Assembly: GCA_040755725.1 (NCBI GenBank) | Contig: JBFMAI010000040.1 | Coordinates: forward strand, 372,001-436,000 | DNA from: JBFMAI01 sp040755725 | GTDB taxonomy: Bacteria > Planctomycetota > Phycisphaerae > UBA1845 > Fen-1342 | Direction: 5' to 3' | DNA length: 64,000 nucleotides | Part shown: positions 34,634-43,582 of the stretch, piece by piece | Layout: every line of letters begins with the position of its first letter | Position numbering within the stretch: the stretch's first letter is position 1 | Made by a program: the position numbers and the translations under genes | Notes under the pieces: model-generated | Databases searched by the model: none | What the model was told of the DNA's origin: nothing | What the model saw: the letters and a program-made list of their open reading frames with translations, nothing else

Positions 34634-36526
34634 TCAGCGGCGGTGGAATTGTCGCTCCAGGTCGCGCAGTGTGAGGTTGAGCGTGGTGGGCCGGCCGTGC
34701 GGGCAATGGCTACTGCGGTCGGCCAGCTCCCGGCGGATCAGCAGAGCATCGATCTCGTCGGGCGTCAGCGGATCGCCGGCCTTCACCGCCGCCTTGCAGG
34801 CCATCACGTCCAGCACGCTGTGGATGAGCGACTCGGTTTGCGGCCGATTCCCCTCCTGGGCGAGCAGATCGAGCAAATCGCGTACGAACGGTTCGACCTC
34901 AACCCGCTCCAGCAGCAGTGTGGGAAACGCGTGGACCGCGACGGTCTGCACGCCCGCCGCCGTCAGTTCAATCCCCAGCCGGTCGAGCGTCGCCGCATGC
35001 GTCTCCAACGCCTCCAGCCGGTCCGCCGGCACGCGCACCATCACCGGCATGAGCAAGCGCTGGGCCTCGAGCTTGCGTTCGGCGATTCGGCGGCGCAGCT
35101 CCTCGTACAGGATGCGCTCGTGCAGCGCGTGCTGGTCGATAATGACCACGCCTTCGCCGGTCTCAACGACCAGGTACGTATTGTGGACCTGGAGCGCGCG
35201 ACGAATCGGCGCCAGGCCCCGCGGCAGTGGCGCGGCGGCGGGCGGCCCCGGCGTCCCGGCGGGGGAAAGCGGCTCGGCGGGAGCCGCTCCCTCCCAACGC
35301 GGGGGGCGCGCGGCCGCGGGTTCAGGCCGCGCCGCGTTGGCGGAGTGTGGCGCCGCGGCTGCCGCGTTTTCCTTGTTGAGCAGGCCGATCGACGCAGCGC
35401 CGGGAGATCCGACGGCGTATAGGTGTCCCTCCGGGAGCTGTCGTGCCGCCGGCCGGGTGAAGAACTCCACCATCGCCTGCCGGACGCGGTCGCGGTACTC
35501 ATCATCCTCGCGCGGGGTCCGCAGCGGGTGATCGAGTTTGCTGGTCAGGAACTTGTCGCGCAGCGCGGCGAGCACCTGCCCGTGGATGTAGTTGGAATCC
35601 TGCCACCGGACCTCCGTCTTGGTCGGATGAACATTCACATCGACTCGGCCCGGATCAATCGTGATGAACAGGAACGCCACCGGGAACCGTGACGGGTCGA
35701 TCAGGCTGCGGTACGCCTCGCGGATGGCGTGCGACACGAACCGGTCCCGCACGAACCGCCCGTTGACGAAGAGGTACTCCCACTTGCCCGAGCCGCGGCT
35801 TTCGGCCGGCGGGGCGACCAGCCCTTCCACGAGCACGCCGCCGCCGTCGCGGCGGATCGGCAGCAGCACGTCCCCCAGCTCCCGCCCGTAGAAGTCGGCG
35901 ATGCGCTGCCGCAGGTCGGTCGTGGGCCCCAGCTTGTGCGTGACGCGCCCCTGGTGCTGAAGCGTGAAGGCGACGCCGGGCTGCGCCAGGGCGATCCGCG
36001 CAAGCTGCTCCGTGATGTGCCCCATCTCCGTCGCGTTGGTCCGCAGGAACTTCCGCCGGGCCGGCACGTTGTGGAACAGGTCGCGGACCTCGACGGTCGT
36101 GCCCGGCGGGCCGGCGCAGGGTCGGGGGCCAACCGGCGGCTCGCCCTCGACCCGCAGCTCGTGGGCCACGTCGCTATCCGGCCGACGCGAGACGATCCGC
36201 AGTCGGGCCACCGCGGCAATACTAGCGAGGGCTTCGCCGCGGAATCCCAGCGTGCGGATGTTGAACAGGTCGTCGTCGTCGCGGATCTTACTGGTGGCGT
36301 GCTGCGCGACGCTGAGCGTCAGGTCCTCGGGGTCCATGCCGCCCCCGTCGTCCCGCACCTGGATCAACCCGCGTCCCCCGTCCTCGATCGTGATGTCGAT
36401 GCGGCGTGCGCCGGCGTCGAGGCTGTTCTCGACCAACTCCTTAACCACGCTGGCCGGGCGCTCGATGCACTCGCCGGCGGCGATGCGGCTCACGAGCCCG
36501 GGGGGTAAGCAGCGAATCTGTCCCAT
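34634..36526 (-). CDS. mutL: DNA mismatch repair protein MutL, endonuclease type
   Basis: The protein has 630 residues from the ATG at 36526, where the family begins (GQIRCLPPGLVSRIAAGE). The GHKL ATPase motifs are all present: ELVENSLDAG, RDDGGGMD, GFRGEALAS. The C-terminal domain has DQHALHERILYE, the metal-binding endonuclease motif DQHAx2Ex4E, plus ACKAAVKAGD and CPHGRP, so it should nick DNA, unlike enterobacterial MutL. The linker (about 420-470) is low-complexity and contains an in-frame piece of the dispersed family A palindrome (PPRWEGAAPAEPLSP). Confidence 0.95.
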   Translation of the reverse strand: MGQIRCLPPGLVSRIAAGECIERPASVVKELVENSLDAGARRIDITIEDGGRGLIQVRDDGGGMDPEDLTLSVAQHATSKIRDDDDLFNIRTLGFRGEALASIAAVARLRIVSRRPDSDVAHELRVEGEPPVGPRPCAGPPGTTVEVRDLFHNVPARRKFLRTNATEMGHITEQLARIALAQPGVAFTLQHQGRVTHKLGPTTDLRQRIADFYGRELGDVLLPIRRDGGGVLVEGLVAPPAESRGSGKWEYLFVNGRFVRDRFVSHAIREAYRSLIDPSRFPVAFLFITIDPGRVDVNVHPTKTEVRWQDSNYIHGQVLAALRDKFLTSKLDHPLRTPREDDEYRDRVRQAMVEFFTRPAARQLPEGHLYAVGSPGAASIGLLNKENAAAAAPHSANAARPEPAAARPPRWEGAAPAEPLSPAGTPGPPAAAPLPRGLAPIRRALQVHNTYLVVETGEGVVIIDQHALHERILYEELRRRIAERKLEAQRLLMPVMVRVPADRLEALETHAATLDRLGIELTAAGVQTVAVHAFPTLLLERVEVEPFVRDLLDLLAQEGNRPQTESLIHSVLDVMACKAAVKAGDPLTPDEIDALLIRRELADRSSHCPHGRPTTLNLTLRDLERQFHRR

Positions 36527-36940
36527 CGGCCGAAGTATAGCGTACATAGCCGGCCCCGCGCGGGGGACGATTCTCGGGCCATCGACCGGCGGGGGTACGG
36601 CTGGAGTGCCCGGACACGCCGCGGCCTTGGCACCCGCGTGGGTCATGTCCGCGCCCGCGAATCGGCCACGTTCCCGAGCTTATTAACGGCTGGCGGGCGG
36701 CGACACGATATTCCCTCTTGAGGCTGTGGGTCACCGCTCAATTGAGCGGGCAGCCTGGCTTGGAGGGTCCGAGTTACGGCGAGCTCGGACTCTCTCTTTT
36801 TGCGCCCACGCTCCCGCCGGCGTGTTCGACGACACTGGACGGGAGGGCGAGCCTCCCGGCGAGCCGCGGCTTGGCAGGCCGGCGGGGTCGCCGCAGGAGA
36901 CCGCCTCGCGTTCCCAAGCCGTGCGCTCGCGAAAGCCCGG
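36527..36940. other. Intergenic region upstream of mutL
   Basis: No gene supported in these 414 bases. The right half holds a family A palindrome (36841-36915). A short GAGTTACGGCGAGCTCGGAC-like stretch around 36770 has small inverted repeats but no clear promoter. Confidence 0.4.
36841..36915. repeat. Dispersed palindrome, family A copy 4
   Basis: GGGAGGGCGAGCCTCCCGGC to the CGCCTCGCGTTCCC end. The sequence is nearly identical to copy 3 in its GGCAGGCCGGCGGGGTCGCC centre, but the closing arm is degenerate. It lies 26 bp from the stop of the minus-strand gene at 36941. Confidence 0.58.
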
Positions 36941-38149
36941 TTAGCCACCCCGCGGCTTGACGGGTTGTTCGTCGCCGACCGTGCGGGGGGAATTGCCTCC
37001 CGCCGAGCTCTTGGCGGCCTTGGCGCGGGTCTCCATCTGGTCGCGCAGGGACGATCCGCCCTCACCGGCAGTGGGCGTCGCCTCGGCGGCGGCCCGCTGC
37101 TTGCGCGTGGGCAGACGGTTGAGGCGGTCTTTGAGAATGTCGAACATCCGCTCCATCGGGGCGTTGAGCTGCTCGAGTTCAGCCGCAACCTTCTTCTTCT
37201 CATCGTCGTCCTTGGCGGCCTTCAGCTTGGTCTCCACCGCGTTGATGCGGGAGATTTTGCTCTTCAAGTACCGGTCGCGCAAGGTCGTCTGATCGCGCAG
37301 GTAGCGATGCGCAAGGTTCCGCTGCCCCTCGTCAAGTTGGTAGCGACGAATGAAATCCTCCACGTACTGCGCCCAGGCGTCCTTGGCCGCCGGCTTCTCG
37401 GCCGACTTGGTCCTCTGATCCGGATTAGTGACCACGGTCGGGCCGGCCACCCCGTCGCCCGTGATGTCGCTCACGCTCGGCACTTCGCCCGTCTCCGGCG
37501 GTAGCCCCATGGCCGTGTTCTTCGCCACTTGCGCCTCGCGTTCCAGCCGTTCCCGCCGCTCCCTCTCCTTGTTCTTGAACTGTTCGCTCCGCGGCCACTC
37601 CGAACGCCAGTCATACCCCCCGCGGCTCCAAGTCTCGAGCCGCTGGTTCATGTAGTTGGTGCCGACCCGGAAGGCGGCCATCTGCCCGTCCACGAGGATG
37701 CGCTGCTCGTCCGTCAGATACGTCCCCATGTCCTCAACGGTGTCCTCCACCATCGTGGTGAACTCCCCGAACAGCGGCTTGGCCCGGCGCGCCCAGTCGG
37801 CCACCTCCTCCGGCGCCGGCGGGTCGTTGCCCATGATCGCTTCGATCCACTGATTGGTCAGGGTTTGCAGTTGGGCGCGATTGTCCTGCAACCAGCGCGG
37901 AAACCGGTCGCGCAACAGCTCGCGGGTGTTCTCCAACTGGGCGTCGTCGAAGCCGTATTCCTTGGCCATCTCCTCCGTGATCCGGTTGATGAACAGGTCC
38001 ATCATCCGCTCGGTCGGCCAGAAGCCCGCCGGCGGATACTCTCCACCGGGCGGTGGCGCCGGGGGGGGACCACCGAAGTTCTGGCCGACGGCCGTCGCGG
38101 CCAGCACGGCCCACGGCACGATTCGCAGCAGCGTCCGAGTGCGTGTCAT
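36941..38149 (-). CDS. Exported coiled-coil hypothetical protein
   Basis: The protein has 402 residues from the ATG at 38149, where a signal peptide starts (TRTRTLLRIVPWAVLAATAV). The mature protein begins with a Pro/Gly-rich stretch, then long charged helices (AKEYGFDDAQLENTRELLRD, later KSKISRINAVETKLKAAKDD) and a basic, Ser-rich tail. No family is recognised. The pattern recalls periplasmic Spy/CpxP-like helical proteins, but nothing specific supports that. Between it and the next gene lie 228 bp with no gene. Confidence 0.68.
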   Translation of the reverse strand: MTRTRTLLRIVPWAVLAATAVGQNFGGPPPAPPPGGEYPPAGFWPTERMMDLFINRITEEMAKEYGFDDAQLENTRELLRDRFPRWLQDNRAQLQTLTNQWIEAIMGNDPPAPEEVADWARRAKPLFGEFTTMVEDTVEDMGTYLTDEQRILVDGQMAAFRVGTNYMNQRLETWSRGGYDWRSEWPRSEQFKNKERERRERLEREAQVAKNTAMGLPPETGEVPSVSDITGDGVAGPTVVTNPDQRTKSAEKPAAKDAWAQYVEDFIRRYQLDEGQRNLAHRYLRDQTTLRDRYLKSKISRINAVETKLKAAKDDDEKKKVAAELEQLNAPMERMFDILKDRLNRLPTRKQRAAAEATPTAGEGGSSLRDQMETRAKAAKSSAGGNSPRTVGDEQPVKPRGG

Positions 38150-38377
38150 GTTCAGCCTCCGCCCGGCCGGCCGGGCGCCATCGGGACCACGTTGCGGCCG
38201 GTTCCGCCCCGCTCCAACACCGCCGCCTCCGCCGTCCACAATCCAGATTGTACGTACGGGGAAGCGTTGTCCAGTACCCTGCGGCCGCTTCGGCCACTTG
38301 GTACAGTTTTACACGAAAGCGGACGGCCGGTTGCCGGGTTGGAAAAGCGCCGGCCGATGCGGGACAATGCCGCGGCC

Positions 38378-38983
38378 ATGATGCGTACGATCCCGGTCCG
38401 CGTGCTTGTGATTGACGACGATGAGGCGGTCGGCCGTCGCCTGGGGGCGTGGCTGCGCGAGGCCGGGTTTGACGTCACGACGTTTACCCGACCCGACGAG
38501 GGCCTGGCCCACGCCGCCCGGGCCCCCGGCCCGGTCGCGCTCGTGGACCTGCACCTTTCGGGAGCGGACGGGCTGGAGACCATCGCCTCGCTGCGGGTCG
38601 TGGCGCCGCAGACCCGCGTGATCGCGTTGAGCGCGTTCCCGGACGTGCCGCAGGTCGTGGCCGCGGTGCGCGCCGGAGCGCGGGACCTGCTGGAAAAACC
38701 CATTCAACGGGAGTCGTTGCTCGCCGCCATCGACCGCCAGCTCGCCGAGACCGGACTCCACATCCGCGACGAGGAGGATTTCAATCGCCGCTTGGGGGTA
38801 CGCCTGCGCAGCGTGCGCACGGAGCGAGGGCTGACCCTCGGCGATGTGGCCGAGCGCTGCGGCCTCACCGCCGCGCAGCTTTCGCAGATCGAGCTCGGCA
38901 AGAGCGCCACCTCGACGTGGAGCCTGGCGCGCATCGCGGCGGCGCTGGAAACTCCGCTGGACAGGTTATTGGCCTCGTTGTGA
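38378..38983 (+). CDS. Response regulator with XRE-type DNA-binding domain
   Basis: The protein has 201 residues; ATG 38381 and 38357 are alternative starts. The receiver keeps the acidic pair VIDDDE, the phospho-acceptor D57 (VALVDLHLSG) and the KPIQ lysine. The output is a Cro/CI-like HTH (LTLGDVAERCGLTAAQLSQI, then SLARIAAALETPLDRLL), a rare fusion compared with OmpR or NarL outputs. It overlaps the aroDE start by GTGA, so the two are co-translated. Confidence 0.85.
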   Translation: MMRTIPVRVLVIDDDEAVGRRLGAWLREAGFDVTTFTRPDEGLAHAARAPGPVALVDLHLSGADGLETIASLRVVAPQTRVIALSAFPDVPQVVAAVRAGARDLLEKPIQRESLLAAIDRQLAETGLHIRDEEDFNRRLGVRLRSVRTERGLTLGDVAERCGLTAAQLSQIELGKSATSTWSLARIAAALETPLDRLLASL

Positions 38984-40617
38984 GCGGTCCCGGTCCGGAG
39001 CACCGCGTGCCTGCCCGCACCCGCCTGGTCGTCCCTATCACGAGCAACGAGCCGCCGTTGGCTCAGCAGGTGGCGGCCGCTCGCGCGGCGGGCGCCGATC
39101 TCGTCGAGCTGCGTCTTGACTGTCTGCGGGATTGGGCGGTCGTGGAGCAGCTTCTCGCGGCGGATCCGCAGTTGCCGGCGATCTTGACGCTCCGCTCCGC
39201 GGACGAAGGGGGCCGCTGGACCGGCACGGGAGCCGAGCGTCTCGCCGTCCTCACGCGCCTGGCACGCCAAGGCCCCGCCTACATGGACGTGGAGTATTCC
39301 GCTTGGCGCCGCTCGGCGACCGTGCGCCGCAAAATCGGTGAGGTGTGCGAGCTGCACGTCGGTTCCGACGCGCGGCGCTGGCATGCGGAGCGGGCGACGG
39401 GGGCGAGGTGCGGGCTGATTCTCTCGCGTCACGACCCGCACCGGCCGCCACGGAATCTGTCCGCCGTTTGCGATCGCCTGGCTGCGACGCCGGCGGACGT
39501 GGTGAAGATCGTGGCGGCGGCCCGCGACGCGACGGATGCGTGTCGAATGCTGGCGGAACTGGAACGATGGCGCGGACGGCGCGACGTCGTCGCCCTGTCG
39601 CTGGGCGACGCCGGTTTGGCGACGCGCGTTCTGGCGGCGAAGTTCGGCGGCGCGATGACGTTCGCGTGCCTCGATCCGCGCCACGCCTCGGCCCCAGGTC
39701 AGCCGACGATACACGAGCTGCGCGAGACGTACCGCTGGGAGAGCATCCGTGCGCGTACGCGCGTCTATGGCGTGGTGGGGTGGCCGCTGGCGCATTCGCT
39801 GGGCCCGCGGGTCCACAACGCCGCCATGGCGGCCACGGGCGTGGACGGCGTCTACGTTCCCTGGCCGGTGCAACCGGGTTATCGGGCGCTGGCGCGGTTT
39901 CTCGATACGGTGACGGCGCACCCGGAGCTGGGGGTTATGGGACTCAGTGTCACATCGCCGCACAAAGAGAATGTAAGCCGTTGGCTGCGTCAGCGCGGGA
40001 GCACGGTGCACGGCGACGCGGTCGCCTGCCGCGCGGTCAACACCCTCGTACGCTGCTCAGCGCGCGGCTGGGAGGGGGACAACACCGACGTGCAAGGCGT
40101 CCGCCAAGCGTTCGACCGACTCGGGCCCGGCATTCTGGACGGCAAGCGCGTGGCGGTGCTTGGCGCAGGCGGCGCCGCCCGGGCCGTCATCGTGGCGCTG
40201 CGCGATCGCGCGCGTCTCATAACCGTCTACTCCCGATCACTGCATCGGGCCCGCCACCTGGCTCGTGAGTTCGGTTGCCTGGTGAAGTCCTGGGAAGACC
40301 GTCAGTCGCTCGACGCGGACGTCCTGGTAAACGCCACGCCGATTGGACAGCGGCCCGACGCCGATGCCACGCCGGTGCCGGAGCGCGTTCTCAAGCCCGG
40401 GATGGTGGTCTTCGATGCAGTTTACCAGCCGCGTGCGACCAAGTTGTTGCTGGCGGCGGGGAGCCGGGGGTGTCGGGTGGTTTATGGTGACGCGATGTTT
40501 ATCGGGCAGGCTGCCGCGCAGTACGAGCTGTGGCATCGGATCGCGGCGCCGCGTGGCGCGATGTGGGCGGCATTATCGGATGCGCGCGCGGACTCGGCGG
40601 GATCCTCGTCGTCTTAA
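38980..40617 (+). CDS. aroDE: Bifunctional 3-dehydroquinate dehydratase / shikimate dehydrogenase
   Basis: The protein has 545 residues from GTG 38980, which overlaps the previous stop; GTG 39007 is an alternative. Residues 1-250 are type I dehydroquinase: VELRLDCL, catalytic His in LSRHDPH and Schiff-base Lys in DVVKIVAA. Residues 260-535 are AroE: WPLAHSLGPRVHN, SPHKENV with the catalytic Lys, GDNTDVQG, the NADP-binding VLGAGGAARA and NATPIGQ. The shikimate-binding Ser-x-Ser has Gly in the second place. It performs steps three and four of the shikimate pathway; fused forms are known from plants and Planctomycetes. Confidence 0.92.
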   Translation: MSGPGPEHRVPARTRLVVPITSNEPPLAQQVAAARAAGADLVELRLDCLRDWAVVEQLLAADPQLPAILTLRSADEGGRWTGTGAERLAVLTRLARQGPAYMDVEYSAWRRSATVRRKIGEVCELHVGSDARRWHAERATGARCGLILSRHDPHRPPRNLSAVCDRLAATPADVVKIVAAARDATDACRMLAELERWRGRRDVVALSLGDAGLATRVLAAKFGGAMTFACLDPRHASAPGQPTIHELRETYRWESIRARTRVYGVVGWPLAHSLGPRVHNAAMAATGVDGVYVPWPVQPGYRALARFLDTVTAHPELGVMGLSVTSPHKENVSRWLRQRGSTVHGDAVACRAVNTLVRCSARGWEGDNTDVQGVRQAFDRLGPGILDGKRVAVLGAGGAARAVIVALRDRARLITVYSRSLHRARHLAREFGCLVKSWEDRQSLDADVLVNATPIGQRPDADATPVPERVLKPGMVVFDAVYQPRATKLLLAAGSRGCRVVYGDAMFIGQAAAQYELWHRIAAPRGAMWAALSDARADSAGSSSS

Positions 40618-40949
40618 CTCGTTCGTCAACGCGGTGACAGCCCACCTTCCGGCCCCGGGGGGACTCCGGCTTTGCCCAGTGTGAAGGAATTTTTTGCCTG
40701 TGGCCCCCCCGTATTGAAACCTTTAGATGTCGTTCTCCCGCTCGTCTGTCCCGGGTGAACGGCGCCTCACGAAGCGACGTGAGGCGGGGGATTACGGGAC
40801 GCAGCTTCCAGAGGGCAGCATTGTGGGCACCGCCGGGCATCCGCCCGGGCTGTCCGGAGTGGGTAGGTTTTGGATGGGAAATGTCTCGCACGGAGGCGAA
40901 GGGTTCTTGGCGATCTCCGGGACTTCCGGAGACGCGCGGAGGAAAAGAG
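40618..40949 (+). promoter_or_regulatory. Long leader of the tad cluster with two hairpins
   Basis: These 332 bases hold no gene. CGCCTCACG/CGTGAGGCG with a 6-base loop lies at 40763-40786, and TCTCCGG/CCGGAGA with a 5-base loop at 40914-40932, nine bases before the GGAGG of the pilin gene. The second hairpin could affect pilin translation. A GGAATTTTTTGC stretch at about 40685 resembles a sigma54 site but has the wrong spacing. Confidence 0.45.
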
Positions 40950-41138
40950 ATGAAGGCGCTTGTCAACCGCATGCGGCAGTTCCTGGTGAACGAGGATGGG
41001 CCTACCGCGACCGAGTATGCAGTCATGTTGGCCCTGATTATCGTGGCGTGCATCGCGGCCATTACCGCGCTGGGCAGCGCGCTGCGGACTACGTTCAACA
41101 ACATTGCCGACCAGATGCCGGCCGGAACTCCGGGCTAA
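40950..41138 (+). CDS. flp: Flp-family type IVb pilin
   Basis: The 62-residue prepilin has a strong GGAGGAAAA before the ATG. A short basic leader ends in glycine, followed by PTATEYAVMLALIIVACIAA: the G/P cleavage site, Glu at +5 and the hydrophobic N-terminal helix of Flp pilins. It is the structural subunit of the tight-adherence pilus and is cleaved by the peptidase encoded next. Confidence 0.93.
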   Translation: MKALVNRMRQFLVNEDGPTATEYAVMLALIIVACIAAITALGSALRTTFNNIADQMPAGTPG

Positions 41139-41318
41139 GCCGGAGACGGCGGCGCGGTCGCCTCGACCGAGAGCCATCGGGCGGCGGCACCGCGGCCTGC
41201 GGTCGCCGCCGCCTCTCTTTCTCGCCTCACCCCCCGGAACGTCCGATGTTACTGGGGGCCGCCGAGGAGAAGACCGGCGGGCCGGAAAAGAGCTGCGAAA
41301 ACGGCCTGAAAAACACGG

Positions 41319-41909
41319 ATGAATGTACTGGCGGCACATTACTGGCACGTGACGTTCGCCGTATTGGTCCCGGGCATCCTGTATGCCTCGTGGATCGACT
41401 ACTCCCAGCGGCGCGTCCCGAACTGGCTCAACGCGGCCCTGGCCGTCGCGGGGCTGGTAGTTCAGGGGTTGGCCTTCGGGTGGTGGACGCCGGGGGAGGA
41501 GGGGCCGCGCGGCGGCGTGGGGTGGGGGCTGCTGGGGCTGGCCGTCGGATTCGGACTTCTTATCGTACCTTGGCTGATGCATGCGATGGGCGCGGGGGAC
41601 GTCAAGCTGATGGCCGCGATCGGCTGCTGGCTCGGCCCGTGGCTCACGCTGCTTAGTTTCGCTGCCGGGGGCATCCTGGGTGGGCTGGTGGCGATCGCCA
41701 TGATCTACACCAGCGGCCGGACGGTCCACGCCCTGACGAACCTGCAAACGATCATGCACAAGATGCGGCGCCTCGAGACCGCCTTCGGCGAGTACGGTGG
41801 GGCGCGCACGTTCGGTGACACGAGCCAGCTTCTTCCGTATGGCGTCCCGCTGACGGCGGGGACGATCGGCGTGTTGTTGACCTACTACGTCGGAGGTTGG
41901 CTGCCATGA
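41319..41909 (+). CDS. tadV: Type IV prepilin peptidase of the Tad system
   Basis: The protein has 196 residues and about five or six membrane helices. The two catalytic aspartates are in SWIDYSQRRVPNW (near residue 27) and AMGAGDVKLMAA, the GxGD motif. It lacks the N-terminal methylase domain, as usual for TadV/CpaA. It processes the Flp prepilin and the TadE pseudopilin. It overlaps tadE by ATGA. Confidence 0.92.
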   Translation: MNVLAAHYWHVTFAVLVPGILYASWIDYSQRRVPNWLNAALAVAGLVVQGLAFGWWTPGEEGPRGGVGWGLLGLAVGFGLLIVPWLMHAMGAGDVKLMAAIGCWLGPWLTLLSFAAGGILGGLVAIAMIYTSGRTVHALTNLQTIMHKMRRLETAFGEYGGARTFGDTSQLLPYGVPLTAGTIGVLLTYYVGGWLP

Positions 41910-42310
41910 AACGCGGAAGGAGAAAGTGGCTGGGCCGGGCGGCGGCGGCGGTCGAGCTGGCGATCGTCACCCCGATTCTGCTGACCATGCTGTTCGGCAT
42001 CATCGAATACGGGTGGTTGTTCACGGTGCGCCAGGCGTTGACGACCGCGGCGCGGGAGGGGGCGCGGACGGCCGCGCTGCCCGGCTCGCGCATCAGTGAC
42101 GTCGAGTCGCGCGTTTCGGACTACATGCAAACGCTCGGGCTCACCACGTACACCACCGACGTCACCGTGGACGAGTACAACAACCCCACGGGCGACGTGA
42201 CGGTTTCGGTCCCCTACGCGGACGTGACGCTGGTAGGCTGCTACTTCGGCGGCCCACCCAGTGGCAACATCAGCGCGAGCTGCTCCATGCGCAAAGAGGG
42301 GATTGACTGA
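41906..42310 (+). CDS. tadE: TadE-like pseudopilin
   Basis: The protein has 134 residues. A basic N-terminus is followed by AAAAVELAIVTPILLTMLFG, the TadE hydrophobic segment with Glu at the expected place, then REGARTAALPGS, a family hallmark. The C-terminal half is beta-rich with a possible CYF...C disulphide. Minor pilin needed for pilus assembly. Confidence 0.88.
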   Translation: MKRGRRKWLGRAAAAVELAIVTPILLTMLFGIIEYGWLFTVRQALTTAAREGARTAALPGSRISDVESRVSDYMQTLGLTTYTTDVTVDEYNNPTGDVTVSVPYADVTLVGCYFGGPPSGNISASCSMRKEGID

Positions 42311-42487
42311 CCGCGGTCGCCACCGACGTGACCCCGGTGCGCCGGGGCGGGCGGTGGACCACACGGGGCGGGACGGAGGAGAAGGGACACGGATAGCGGC
42401 GCGCCGGGGCGCGCCGGGGTCCGCCCGCGACGGGCCCTTCCGAACTCGGCGGCTTGCCGGCGTCGGCGTGGCGCCACGCAAGGATGG

Positions 42488-43582
42488 ATGACCATGAACG
42501 TGAGAGCCCTGTTACCGCTGATCGCCGGCCTGGGGATCGGAGGGCTGGCGCTGTTTCTGGGGATCAACACGCTGAAGAACGCCCGCGCTTCGCAACGTCC
42601 CACCCCAAAAGTCAAAATCTGGGCCGCCGCCGCCGACATCCCCCGCGGCACCGAGATCAAGGAGGAAATGCTCCAGGCGTTGGCCTTCCCCACCGAGCTC
42701 GTGCCCAAAGGCGCGTTTAAGGAAAAGACCGATCTCGTCGGCCGCGTGCCGCAGATCGTGGCCCCCGGCGGGCTGCCGATCCTCGAAACCATGCTCGCCC
42801 CGCCCGGCACGCGCCCGGGCATCTTCGTCAAGCCCGGCTATCGCGCGGTCGCCGTCAAGATCGACTCCGGCTCCGGCGTGGACTACCACCTCGAACCCGG
42901 CCGCTTCGTCGACGTCGTCGGCTCCTTCAAAGTCCGACGCAACAACCGCAGTGAGACCATCGCCAAGACCATCGTCGAGAACGCCGAGCTGGCGGCGGTC
43001 GGACCACGCTTGAGCCCATCGGGCCCGGACGAGGACGGGGCCGCACGGGCCCGCACCGTGCGGGCCGTCACGCTGTTCGTCAAGCCGGAGCAGGTCAAGA
43101 CCCTGCTGCTGGCAGAACAACAGGGGCGCATCAAGCTCTCGCTGCGGGGCTTGGAAGACCAGGAGCCCGCCAACGACAACGAGTGGGTCAGCGACCTCGA
43201 GATGATGGGGCAGGCGGCACCGGAGAAGTCCGCCCCACCCGCCGTGGCGGGAGCGTCCGAGCCGCCGCAACCGTCGGCCCTGAGCTGGCTGGGGAGCCTG
43301 CTGGCCAGCGCGGCGGCGCGGCCCGGACCGGCGACCACGCCGGAGGCCGTTGTACCGCCGTGGGTGCTGCGGATCTACCGCGGGCCGCGTGAAGAAGTGA
43401 TTCAATTCCGCAGTCGGGACTCTTCGGACCGGGTGGGCTCCGCGGGGGCGGGGTCCGGCGGAAACCGGGAGCCGGCCGCGGGGAACCGGGAACAAGTGGC
43501 GGCCCCGGCCGCGACGCCTGCGCCCGACAGCGGGGCGACGAGCGGGGACATCGAGTTCGAGCCTGAGGAGCTCTCCGAATGA
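42488..43582 (+). CDS. cpaB: Flp pilus assembly protein CpaB/RcpC
   Basis: The protein has 364 residues; ATG 42494 is an alternative. An N-terminal membrane helix (LLPLIAGLGIGGLALFLGIN) leads into the SAF domain (VKIWAAAADIPRGTEIKEEM), then the RcpC region with RAVAVKIDSGSGVDYHLEPG. The C-terminal 90 residues are low-complexity. It is a periplasmic partner of the secretin encoded next, overlapping by ATGA. 177 bp upstream contain no gene. Confidence 0.9.
   Translation: MTMNVRALLPLIAGLGIGGLALFLGINTLKNARASQRPTPKVKIWAAAADIPRGTEIKEEMLQALAFPTELVPKGAFKEKTDLVGRVPQIVAPGGLPILETMLAPPGTRPGIFVKPGYRAVAVKIDSGSGVDYHLEPGRFVDVVGSFKVRRNNRSETIAKTIVENAELAAVGPRLSPSGPDEDGAARARTVRAVTLFVKPEQVKTLLLAEQQGRIKLSLRGLEDQEPANDNEWVSDLEMMGQAAPEKSAPPAVAGASEPPQPSALSWLGSLLASAAARPGPATTPEAVVPPWVLRIYRGPREEVIQFRSRDSSDRVGSAGAGSGGNREPAAGNREQVAAPAATPAPDSGATSGDIEFEPEELSE

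Noticed and set aside
40683..40700. Sigma54-like promoter before flp
   Set aside because: GG and GC are eight bases apart, not the ten of a -24/-12 promoter.
40755..40949. 65-codon extension upstream of flp
   Set aside because: The flp ATG has a strong Shine-Dalgarno and yields a normal short prepilin leader.
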